64,000 bases of DNA from Crocinitomicaceae bacterium (GTDB taxonomy: Bacteria; Bacteroidota; Bacteroidia; Flavobacteriales_D; Crocinitomicaceae). The stretch lies in the NCBI GenBank assembly GCA_020635955.1, contig JACJYW010000003.1:248001-312000 (forward strand), in the 5' to 3' direction. Shown piece after piece: positions 40,610 through 48,270 of the stretch (position 1 is the first letter of the stretch; the number at the start of each line of letters is the position of its first letter). The notes under the pieces were generated by a model, which worked only from the letters and a program-made list of their open reading frames with translations, was not told where the DNA came from and ran no database searches. Both the position numbers and the translations under genes were made by a program.

Positions 40610-43600
40610 ATGCGGCTAAAACTTCTTACCATATCTCTGATCGTGTTTATGATCGCTTCAAAGAGCGATTCATATAGCCAGTTTTATCAGGGGTCCTATC
40701 AGGAATTTGGCAAGAGTCGCGTTCAATACAATGGTTTTAGCTGGAAATTTCACGCATACAAAAGATTCCGAATCTATTACAGTGGGATCAATGAGGACAT
40801 AGCCATTTATACGGCACGAACCATGCATCATTTTTTAAAAGATGCAGAAGAAAAGCTGGATTATAATTTCCCGGAAAAGCTGGAAGTTATCGTTTATGAG
40901 AGTCAACAAAAATTCAGACAATCCAATTTAGGAGTTTCTAATGATGAGCAAAGCAGTATTGGAGGTACAACCAGAATTGTTGGATCCAAGATCTTCATGT
41001 ATTATGAAGGCGATCATCAAACTTTCAATGAGAACATTAAATCGGCAGTTTACCAGGTTTTATTGAGACACATGTTCTTTGGTGGTGACTGGAAAGACCA
41101 GCTAAAATCTACAGTAAATTCCGGAATTCCGGAATGGTTAGAGTTAGGATTGATCCATTATTTCGTCAATGAATGGGATGCCAATACCGAAAGTAGAGTA
41201 AAGGATCTCATCCTGACTAAAAAGATCGACCGTTTCAATAATCTAACTCAGGAAGAACAGGTTTATGCTGGTGCGGCGATATGGAATTATATTGCTGAAA
41301 CTCATGGTAATTCTGTTATTCCTAATATCATCTACATCACAAGGGTCACAAAAAATGTAGAACGCGGTTTCTTCTCTCTTTTGGGAATGGATTTTTCAAA
41401 ACTGACCAGAAGCTATATTTCCTTTTATAGAAGTAGATACATTGATGAATATGAACTTCAGAAAGAAGCAGATGGTAATAAGATCAATTTAAAAAATAAG
41501 AAAGATGGGGTTTATTATTCTGTTCGATTAAGCCCTGATGGTACCAAGATAGCTTACGTAGAAAATCAATTAGGTAAGTACAAAGTAAAGGTCCTGGACA
41601 CTTTGACCGGTGATATAACTAAGATCTATTCTAAAGAGTCTAAACTTGAACGGATCCAGGACTACTCTTTTCCTGTGATCAACTGGCACCCTTCTGGTGA
41701 GGCCCTCGCTTTCTTCTCAGAAGTTGAAGGTGAATTGAAGCTATTTATCTACTCCTTTTCAAATGGTTCTTTGGTTGATAAAACCATGAAAGAGATGGAT
41801 AAAGTGATCAATTTTTCCTATTCAAAAGATGGTAAGAAAATGGTTATATCCGCTGCATTCAAAGGGCAAACTGACCTTTACGTTATGGACGTACAATCCA
41901 AATCCATGAAAAGAATTACAGATGATATTTATGATGATCTTGACCCTCAATTCATTGATAATGGAAATCGAATCATCTTTGCTTCCAATCGTCCGTCAGA
42001 TACCATTTTCAAAAAACCGGATATCGACTTTGTAGATCGTAAAAATGACCTTTTCATATTCGATCTGGCTGAAGTGGACAGAAACTATAAATACTTAGAA
42101 AGAGTAACCAATACCGAGCATTGTAACGAAATACAACCTTTTGAAATTAGCACAGGAAAATACCTCTATTTGAGTGATCAAAATGGATTGTACAACAGGT
42201 ACATTGCAGAAGAAGACAGTTCTATTGCATTTATTGATACCAGCATTCATTATCAGTACGAAATTCAAACTGCTGCGCAAACTAACCTGGTAACATCTAT
42301 TCGCGAACAACATGTAAATCAGAAAAATCAAATTGCTTATCTCATCTTCCAAAACAATCAATACAAAGTATTCCAAACGCAAGCAAATACCAATAAAATA
42401 GAAGAGATCTGGAACACCACATATATGCAAAAGCGTATAGATAAACGCAAAAAACTGGAGGTAAAAAAGATCCACGAAAAAATAGACAATGACACCATTT
42501 ACCTGAAGGATCATAAATACCAAAAGGAAATCGTGGAGATAGGTAAAGATGTACCTGTTATTCAAGACACTTCAGCTACGGATTCATCCATAACCCGAAA
42601 AGATAAATGGAAACCTTCTGCTTTTACGATCTATCAACCAAACTTTGCAAAGGATTTTGTTCTTTCTCAATTCGATAACAACTTTCTATTCCCTAACTAT
42701 CAGCCATATTCTGGCCCGGGTTCAGTTTATTTCAATCCGGGAATGAACCTGTTGTTGAAATTAGGTGCTAGCGATCTTTTTGATGATTACAAGTTATTGG
42801 GCGGAGTCAGGATCCCAACATCCTTCAATTCAGGGGGAGAATTCCTCTTCATGGCAGAGCACTTAAAGAACAGAATAGATCACAGGTTGGTCCTTTATCG
42901 CCAAAAAACAGTCAATACACAAGGACTATATAAATGGTTAACCCATGATATTCGTTATCGAATGAGCTACCCTATCTCTGAAGTTTTGTGTGTAAGAGGT
43001 ACCGTGAATTTCAGAAAAGACAAACAGATCTATATTCCTTATTCAGACAATTCTCTTTTATTACCTAACAATGTGTCTTTCAATTATGGTTTAAAGGGAG
43101 AGTTGGTATTCGACAACACCATTCCAATTGAGCTGAACATACGCAGAGGATTCAGAGGTAAGATATTTGCTGAATATTTGCACGATTTTGATGCTGATGT
43201 GAAAGACCTTTTCAGCAGTCCACTTATCACAATGGGAGATGCTACATTTAATCTGGGGGTTGATCTGCGACATTACACTCGTATCAAAAGGAATTTCATT
43301 TGGGTGAACCGCTTTTCATGGGCAACATCTTTGGGACAACGCAGACTTCTATACTATTTAGGTGGAGTCGATAATTGGATACTAAGAAGTTCTCCTGATT
43401 TTGATTACAGCATTACGGTAGATCCAAGTCAAAATTTCGGATTCCAGACCATTGCGACACCAATGAGAGGATTCATTCAGAACAAAAGAAATGGAAACAG
43501 CTTTGCATTATTCAACACGGAATTGAGGTTACCAATAGTTACCTTCTTCTCCTCCTATCCTATTAAGAGTGAAATGATCAAACATTTCCAAATTGTAGCA

Positions 43601-43855
43601 TTTGGGGATATTGGTACTGCATGGACAGGCCCACATCCATTCAGTGATGAGAATTATTTCAATACACAGGTGATCAATGATAAACCGGTGACGATCAATG
43701 TAGAGAATTTGCGCGAACCAATAATTGGCGGATTTGGTGCCGGGGTCAGAACCAAGATCTGGGGATACTTTGTGCGATTTGACGTAGCCTGGGGTGTTGA
43801 AGATTTCGAAATTCAAAAAGCTTTACCATATTTGTCCCTGACGAAAGATATATGA
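40610..43855 (+). CDS. Large exported protein: peptidase-MA-like region, TolB-like propeller, outer-membrane barrel
   Basis: 1081 residues with a signal peptide (MRLKLLTISLIVFMIASKSDSYS). Residues about 45-275 resemble the peptidase-MA-like family (PEWLELGLIHYFVNEW matches the PxWLxEGLxxY loop), but the expected HExxH helix reads AVYQVLLRHM, so the metal site looks lost. About 290-560 contains WD40/PD40 TolB-type repeats (RLSPDGTKIAYVEN, SYSKDGKKMVISAAF, DDLDPQFIDNGNRIIFASN). The C-terminal ~360 residues are beta-rich and end like an outer-membrane surface-antigen barrel (RGFRGKIFAEYLHDF, LLYYLGGVDNW, FRDV-type strands). Function unknown. It overlaps the next gene by 4 nt. Confidence 0.75.
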   Translation: MRLKLLTISLIVFMIASKSDSYSQFYQGSYQEFGKSRVQYNGFSWKFHAYKRFRIYYSGINEDIAIYTARTMHHFLKDAEEKLDYNFPEKLEVIVYESQQKFRQSNLGVSNDEQSSIGGTTRIVGSKIFMYYEGDHQTFNENIKSAVYQVLLRHMFFGGDWKDQLKSTVNSGIPEWLELGLIHYFVNEWDANTESRVKDLILTKKIDRFNNLTQEEQVYAGAAIWNYIAETHGNSVIPNIIYITRVTKNVERGFFSLLGMDFSKLTRSYISFYRSRYIDEYELQKEADGNKINLKNKKDGVYYSVRLSPDGTKIAYVENQLGKYKVKVLDTLTGDITKIYSKESKLERIQDYSFPVINWHPSGEALAFFSEVEGELKLFIYSFSNGSLVDKTMKEMDKVINFSYSKDGKKMVISAAFKGQTDLYVMDVQSKSMKRITDDIYDDLDPQFIDNGNRIIFASNRPSDTIFKKPDIDFVDRKNDLFIFDLAEVDRNYKYLERVTNTEHCNEIQPFEISTGKYLYLSDQNGLYNRYIAEEDSSIAFIDTSIHYQYEIQTAAQTNLVTSIREQHVNQKNQIAYLIFQNNQYKVFQTQANTNKIEEIWNTTYMQKRIDKRKKLEVKKIHEKIDNDTIYLKDHKYQKEIVEIGKDVPVIQDTSATDSSITRKDKWKPSAFTIYQPNFAKDFVLSQFDNNFLFPNYQPYSGPGSVYFNPGMNLLLKLGASDLFDDYKLLGGVRIPTSFNSGGEFLFMAEHLKNRIDHRLVLYRQKTVNTQGLYKWLTHDIRYRMSYPISEVLCVRGTVNFRKDKQIYIPYSDNSLLLPNNVSFNYGLKGELVFDNTIPIELNIRRGFRGKIFAEYLHDFDADVKDLFSSPLITMGDATFNLGVDLRHYTRIKRNFIWVNRFSWATSLGQRRLLYYLGGVDNWILRSSPDFDYSITVDPSQNFGFQTIATPMRGFIQNKRNGNSFALFNTELRLPIVTFFSSYPIKSEMIKHFQIVAFGDIGTAWTGPHPFSDENYFNTQVINDKPVTINVENLREPIIGGFGAGVRTKIWGYFVRFDVAWGVEDFEIQKALPYLSLTKDI

Positions 43856-44280
43856 CGTTTCAAGAAGTTCTCATATTAATGGCTATTGGTTTAGCGGCAG
43901 GTGCAATGAGTGGATTTGTAGGAATTGGCGGAGGAGTGATCATGGTTCCAGCTTTGATCTACATTATGGGAATGAGTCAACACGCAGCACAGGGAACCAG
44001 TTTACTTTTGATGTTACCTCCTATTGGAATTCTCGCCGTGATGAACTATTGGAAGGCTGGAGAATTAAACTGGAAATATGGAATTGTCATTGCTGTTGCA
44101 TTTGTTATTGGCGGATATTTTGGTTCGAAACTGGCACTTAAATTATCTCCATCAATTGTGAAATTGGTATTTGGTGTTTTGATGTTATACATCTCAGTTA
44201 AAATGATCTATTCAGGGTTTAAAGGAGGATTTGGTAAAAATGATACAGCTCATACAGCAACGGTCGAAAGAGATTCTTGA
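43852..44280 (+). CDS. TSUP/TauE-SafE family membrane protein, half size
   Basis: 142 residues with four helices. GAMSGFVGIGGGVIMVPALIY is the TauE/SafE signature and GSKLALKLSPSIVKLVFGVLML the second half of that repeat. Usual family members have about 250 residues in two such halves, so this one probably works as a dimer. Family members export sulfite or sulfonates. It overlaps the barrel protein gene by 4 nt and the amidohydrolase gene by 41 nt. Confidence 0.82.
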   Translation: MTFQEVLILMAIGLAAGAMSGFVGIGGGVIMVPALIYIMGMSQHAAQGTSLLLMLPPIGILAVMNYWKAGELNWKYGIVIAVAFVIGGYFGSKLALKLSPSIVKLVFGVLMLYISVKMIYSGFKGGFGKNDTAHTATVERDS

Positions 44281-45415
44281 AGAAGTAGTCGCTATTAGAA
44301 GACACCTTCATCAACATCCCGAGCTTTCCTTTCAAGAGTTCGAGACATCCGCATTTGTTCAAAATAAGCTGAATGAATATGGCATTTCCTTTCAATCCGG
44401 CATTGTTGAAACTGGTATTGTCGCTTTGATCAGATCTGAACAACCAACGAGTCATTGCATTGCACTTAGAGCAGATCTGGATGCACTTCCGATCAAGGAA
44501 ATGAACGAAGTTCCTTATTGCTCCCAGAATGAAGGCTTAATGCACGCTTGCGGTCATGATGCGCATACTTCAATGCTTCTTGGAGCAGCGAAGATCATCA
44601 ATGAAAACCGTGACAAACTGAAAGCAGATGTGAAGCTCATTTTTCAACCGGGCGAAGAAAAACTACCCGGGGGAGCCAAACTCATGATAGAAGCAGGTGT
44701 ATTGGAAGACCCGAAAGTCAGTGAGATCTATGCTCTTCATGTATTCCCGGAATTGGAGGTTGGAAAGGTGGGGCTCAAAGCAGGTATGTACATGGCCAGT
44801 ACAGATGAAATTTTTATCACAGTTCATGGAAAAGGTGGTCATGGCGCCATGCCACACCAAAACATTGATCCGATTTACATTTCTGCACAATTGATCACCT
44901 CTTTGCAGCAAATTGTAAGCAGAAAATGCCCTCCAACCATACCATGTGTTCTATCATTTGGAAGGATTGAGGGATTAGGCGCAACGAATGTTATTCCTGA
45001 TAAAGTTGAGCTTCAAGGAACTTTCAGAACCATGAATGAAGAATGGAGAAAGAAAGCGCATGACCTCATCCGCAAGGAATCGCAAGGCCTGGTTGAAAGT
45101 ATGGACGGAAAAGTTGATGTGGATATTAAAGTTGGATATCCTTATTTGGAAAACAATCCTGAAATAACTGCTAAAGCTAAAAATAAGGCCATTGAAGTTT
45201 TAGGAAACGATAAGGTCATAGATCTGGAACTTAGAATGACAGCAGAAGATTTTGCTTATTATTCACAGGTAGTTCCAGCCACATTCATTCGTGTGGGGAC
45301 TAGAAATGAAGTAAAAGGACTTGTGCATACCGTACATAATGCACATTTTGACATAGATGAAAATGCCCTTCAATATGGAATTCAGACTTTGTTAGCACAG
45401 GTCTTTATTTCATGA
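44240..45415 (+). CDS. M20-family amidohydrolase
   Basis: 391 residues from the ATG at 44240. A TTG at 44231 is in frame but lies only 1-2 nt after the strong AGGAGGA site (44223-44229), while the ATG is 10 nt away, so the ATG is chosen. LRADLDALPI and HACGHDAHTSMLLGAA are the metal-binding blocks of the IAA-amino-acid/N-acyl-amino-acid amidohydrolase group, with QPGEEKLPGGAKLMIEAG (catalytic Glu) and MTAEDFAYY near the end. It hydrolyses an N-acyl amino acid or similar amide in the cytoplasm; the substrate is unknown. The strong ribosome site is unusual for this genome. Confidence 0.9.
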   Translation: MIQLIQQRSKEILEEVVAIRRHLHQHPELSFQEFETSAFVQNKLNEYGISFQSGIVETGIVALIRSEQPTSHCIALRADLDALPIKEMNEVPYCSQNEGLMHACGHDAHTSMLLGAAKIINENRDKLKADVKLIFQPGEEKLPGGAKLMIEAGVLEDPKVSEIYALHVFPELEVGKVGLKAGMYMASTDEIFITVHGKGGHGAMPHQNIDPIYISAQLITSLQQIVSRKCPPTIPCVLSFGRIEGLGATNVIPDKVELQGTFRTMNEEWRKKAHDLIRKESQGLVESMDGKVDVDIKVGYPYLENNPEITAKAKNKAIEVLGNDKVIDLELRMTAEDFAYYSQVVPATFIRVGTRNEVKGLVHTVHNAHFDIDENALQYGIQTLLAQVFIS

Positions 45416-45535
45416 TCACCTCATAAAGCCTATTATAATTTACTTTATTAACAAATTCTATTTCAAAGGTTTTAGATGTGTCATTCATATTTTTTTTTAT
45501 CTTCACCTCAAACAAAAATTTTAATAAAAAAACCT

Positions 45536-45745
45536 ATGAAGAAATTATTTGTACTTGTTTTAGCAGTAGGAGCATTGGTTGTAACTACTACTTCATGTAA
45601 AAAAGAATGGACTTGTGAATGTACTGTTCTAGGATTCACTGGCGATACAACGTTAACTGATATTTCTAAATCAGATGCTAAAGATTATTGTGATAGCCAG
45701 GATGCTGCTGCATCACTATTTGGAGGAAGCTGTAAATTAAAATAA
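45536..45745 (+). CDS. Cys-rich mini-lipoprotein, copy 1 of 3
   Basis: 69 residues from the ATG at 45536, the position that gives a lipobox (VVTTTSCKKEW). Frame upstream is open for 20 codons but not part of the signal. After the lipidated Cys comes CEC in WTCECTVLG, then DAKDYC and GGSCKLK, four mature Cys. The pattern SC(K/R)K-x-(W/Y)-x-C-(E/D)-C-T-V-x-G ... A-x-x-x-C ... GG-x-C-x-LK is shared by three neighbouring genes. Function unknown; likely a small disulfide-bonded surface or periplasmic lipoprotein. Confidence 0.7.
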   Translation: MKKLFVLVLAVGALVVTTTSCKKEWTCECTVLGFTGDTTLTDISKSDAKDYCDSQDAAASLFGGSCKLK

Positions 45746-45758
45746 GCTTCATCAAAAG

Positions 45759-45965
45759 ATGAAAAAAGTTTTTTCAGTTGGATTTCTTATTGCGACATTA
45801 ACTTTATTGTCATCATGCAGAAAGGAATGGGATTGTGAATGTACAGTCTCCGGTTCTACATCTTCAAGCAAAATTTCAGATGCTACAAAATCTGAAGCTG
45901 AAGATGCCTGTATGGCTTTGGATGAAGCTGCCGCAATAGCAGGAGGAAACTGTGAACTGAAATAA
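45759..45965 (+). CDS. Cys-rich mini-lipoprotein, copy 2 of 3
   Basis: 68 residues, 13 nt after copy 1, so probably in the same transcript. Lipobox LLSSCRKEW, then DCECTVSGST, AEDACMALDEAAAIAGGNCELK. All four mature Cys and the GG-x-C-x-LK end are kept. A terminator follows directly, which ends the copy 1-copy 2 transcript. Confidence 0.72.
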   Translation: MKKVFSVGFLIATLTLLSSCRKEWDCECTVSGSTSSSKISDATKSEAEDACMALDEAAAIAGGNCELK

Positions 45966-45971
45966 AAAATC

Positions 45972-45997
45972 GGAGACTTTTTTGGTCTCCTTTTTTT
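45972..45997 (+). terminator. Rho-independent terminator after copy 2
   Basis: GGAGAC pairs with GTCTCC across a T-rich loop, followed by seven T. The final T bases plus the next G also form the -33 TTTG of the following promoter. Confidence 0.85.
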
Positions 45998-46025
45998 GTG
46001 GTATTCAATTCTTTTATTAGTTTTG
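45995..46025 (+). promoter_or_regulatory. Promoter of copy 3 (TTTG-19-TAGTTTTG)
   Basis: TTTG at 45995-45998, exactly 19 nt, TAGTTTTG at 46018-46025: a full match to the Bacteroidota -33/-7 consensus. It is followed by an A-rich leader and the ATG at 46051. The -33 element overlaps the T tract of the preceding terminator. Confidence 0.8.
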
Positions 46026-46050
46026 ACCAACTTAAAAAAAATTAAAAATT

Positions 46051-46257
46051 ATGAAAAAGGTATTAATTGCAGTTGTTGTTTTAGCTGGTTCTATGTCAAT
46101 GACTTCTTGTAAAAAAGATTACACTTGTGACTGTACAGTTTCTGGATCTACGTATTCATTAACTATTCCAGACGCAAAGAAAAAAGATGCTGAGTCAGCT
46201 TGTGATACTTGGGGAACTCTTTACACTTTAGGTGGTGGTTCTTGCGAGTTGAAATAA
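46051..46257 (+). CDS. Cys-rich mini-lipoprotein, copy 3 of 3
   Basis: 68 residues. Lipobox MSMTSCKKDY, then TCDCTVSGSTYSLTIPDAKKK and AESACDTW, ending GGGSCELK. It has its own consensus promoter and its own terminator, so it is expressed separately from copies 1 and 2, perhaps at a higher level. The codons look regular and no frame damage is seen in any copy. Confidence 0.75.
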   Translation: MKKVLIAVVVLAGSMSMTSCKKDYTCDCTVSGSTYSLTIPDAKKKDAESACDTWGTLYTLGGGSCELK

Positions 46258-46277
46258 GAAATTATTATCACTTGATA

Positions 46278-46305
46278 AAAGGGAGCTTTCGGGCTCCTTT
46301 TTTTA
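46278..46305 (+). terminator. Rho-independent terminator after copy 3
   Basis: AAAGGGAGC pairs with GCTCCTTTT (one G-U) across the loop TTTCGG, followed by T bases. Confidence 0.8.
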
Positions 46306-46328
46306 TTTTTATACCTTAAATTATCATT

Positions 46329-47024
46329 ATGAAAATAGCGTTGAGCCTTCTATTCTTGGCATTATCAATAATAATCCCGCTATATTATTATCCGGTGCTT
46401 GAATTTTTTGTGATCAGTTTAAAATCCGGATGGGTATTTGGTTCGATCTATATTCGATTGATCGTGATCATTTTGTTCACCATTTTTCTCTATTTGCTTT
46501 TCAGCAAATTTGAACGAACAAAAAAGATCAAATTCATCTATGTATTGTTGATCTCATTAGCCCCTGGCTTCGGAATTTCATTTATCTCACCTATATATGA
46601 TGTGGATTATGGAATGATAGATGATTCATTTAAGATCGAACAAATTGAAGAACTTTCTTCTGCTACCGGCGGTGAATATCAATTTAAAGGCAACAGAGCT
46701 ATTTTGGCTTTCTTCACCACAACTTGCCCTCATTGCAAAGCCGTATCTCACAAATTGGGAGTTAATAAAGATGCTGGTCAAGCGCTGGAGGTAAACGCAT
46801 TCTTTCCGGGAACCAGAGAAGACACGGATGTTTTTTTGGATAAATACAACGGTTCAACTTTTAACTCTTACCTCATTGGTACTGATGAAGAATTTACAAA
46901 AATGGCAGGTTATACCTTTCCTTCGGTTTTTGTTATTGATAGAGATGGAAGTATTCTAAAACACTGGACTGGCGATATGATCAACTATACTGCGTTAGAT
47001 TATTTGGCTGAACTAGAACCTTGA
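46329..47024 (+). CDS. Membrane-anchored thioredoxin-like protein
   Basis: 231 residues. Three N-terminal helices (about 3-30, 38-58, 68-90), then a thioredoxin fold (about 100-228). The redox pair is in FFTTTCPHCKAVSHKLG (CPHC, about 137-140) and the cis-Pro loop in AGYTFPSVFVIDRDG. The domain should face the periplasm if the helices orient as usual. It may supply or check disulfides of exported proteins; the adjacent Cys-rich lipoproteins are possible clients, which is inference from position only. ispH starts 4 nt after it. Confidence 0.82.
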   Translation: MKIALSLLFLALSIIIPLYYYPVLEFFVISLKSGWVFGSIYIRLIVIILFTIFLYLLFSKFERTKKIKFIYVLLISLAPGFGISFISPIYDVDYGMIDDSFKIEQIEELSSATGGEYQFKGNRAILAFFTTTCPHCKAVSHKLGVNKDAGQALEVNAFFPGTREDTDVFLDKYNGSTFNSYLIGTDEEFTKMAGYTFPSVFVIDRDGSILKHWTGDMINYTALDYLAELEP

Positions 47025-47028
47025 TCTC

Positions 47029-48270
47029 ATGAAAGATTTTGAAATCCCTTTTCAATTCCAGTCCTGGTATATCAGCCAGATCAAAGGGATTCGTCAAAAT
47101 GCAGATAAACTAAAAAAAGATCTTTCCCCATCTGAACTTCAGTTTAATAAAAGTAAAATCTATATCTCAAGGCATTTTGGTTTTTGCTTCGGCGTACAGA
47201 ATGCCGTTGAAAAAGTTTATCAGGTGTTGGAGGAGCATAAAGGCAAAAACATCTACCTCATAAGTGAGATCATTCATAACCAGGAAGTCAATGATGATCT
47301 ACGGTCCAAAGGAATTCAATTCATCCAAAACACGAAAGGTGAACAACTGATTCCATGGGAAAATATCAATCAAAAAGACATTGTCCTTATTCCTGCTTTT
47401 GGAACTACACTTGAAACCTTAGAGATCCTTAAATCAAAGAAAATACAATACGAAGCATTTGACACAACCTGTCCTTTCGTAGAGAGAGTATGGAATAAAG
47501 CTGAAAAACTGGGCAGTGAAGGATATACCGTGATCATTCATGGGAAATTTGATCACGAAGAAACCAGAGCTTCTTTTTCACATGCAGCCAAAAATTCAAA
47601 AGTTATCGTTATATCCAATCTTGAGAATGCAAAGATGCTTTCAGATTTCATTTTGGGCAAAAACAATGATGACCGGGATTGGAATGTTTTTTTCAAACCC
47701 TTCGCTTCAACTGGATTCAACTTTAGAAAGGATCTGGAACGCATTGCACTGGTTAATCAGACCACCATGCTTGCTAATGAAACGCAGATAATTGCTGATT
47801 TCCTGAAAGATGTCATGATAAAGAAACACGGAATAGAAAATATCGATCATTATTTTGGTTCAACACGAGATACCCTCTGCTATGCCACCAATGATAACCA
47901 ATCAGCAAGTAAGGCCTTATTGGATAAAGAACTTGATCTGGCGATCGTGGTTGGAGGACAAAATAGTTCCAACACTAAACACCTGGTGGAACTCCTTAAT
48001 GAGCGATTCCCAACCTATTTCATACAATCAGATCATGACCTGACAGATGATAAGAACATTATTCACTTTGACCTGAAAGAAGGTAAACGAAGAAATGTTT
48101 ATGGTTATCTTCCGTCCAAAGAACAACTAAAAATAGGGATCACTTCGGGAGCTTCCTGTCCGGATGCTCTTTTGGAACGGGTTTTTCTTAAGTTGATTCA
48201 TTTTGTCGAAGGTACGGCAGATGTTGATGCAGCTATCAATAATTTGAAAGAACGAATTAATGGACTTTAA
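47029..48270 (+). CDS. ispH: 4-hydroxy-3-methylbut-2-enyl diphosphate reductase
   Basis: 413 residues, the long form found in Bacteroidota with an N-terminal extension of about 40 residues. The three iron-sulfur Cys are in SRHFGFCFGVQNAV (about 56), FDTTCPFVERVW (about 148) and ITSGASCPDALLERV (about 377). Other matches are SEIIHNQEVNDDL, and NQSASKALL with GGQNSSNTKHL. It carries out the last step of the MEP isoprenoid pathway, forming IPP and DMAPP. It overlaps uvrB by 11 nt. Confidence 0.95.
   Translation: MKDFEIPFQFQSWYISQIKGIRQNADKLKKDLSPSELQFNKSKIYISRHFGFCFGVQNAVEKVYQVLEEHKGKNIYLISEIIHNQEVNDDLRSKGIQFIQNTKGEQLIPWENINQKDIVLIPAFGTTLETLEILKSKKIQYEAFDTTCPFVERVWNKAEKLGSEGYTVIIHGKFDHEETRASFSHAAKNSKVIVISNLENAKMLSDFILGKNNDDRDWNVFFKPFASTGFNFRKDLERIALVNQTTMLANETQIIADFLKDVMIKKHGIENIDHYFGSTRDTLCYATNDNQSASKALLDKELDLAIVVGGQNSSNTKHLVELLNERFPTYFIQSDHDLTDDKNIIHFDLKEGKRRNVYGYLPSKEQLKIGITSGASCPDALLERVFLKLIHFVEGTADVDAAINNLKERINGL

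Noticed and set aside
42095..42565. 156-codon minus-strand frame inside the TolB-like gene
   Set aside because: Antisense to a clearly coding domain, hydrophobic by codon complement, no motif or start signal.
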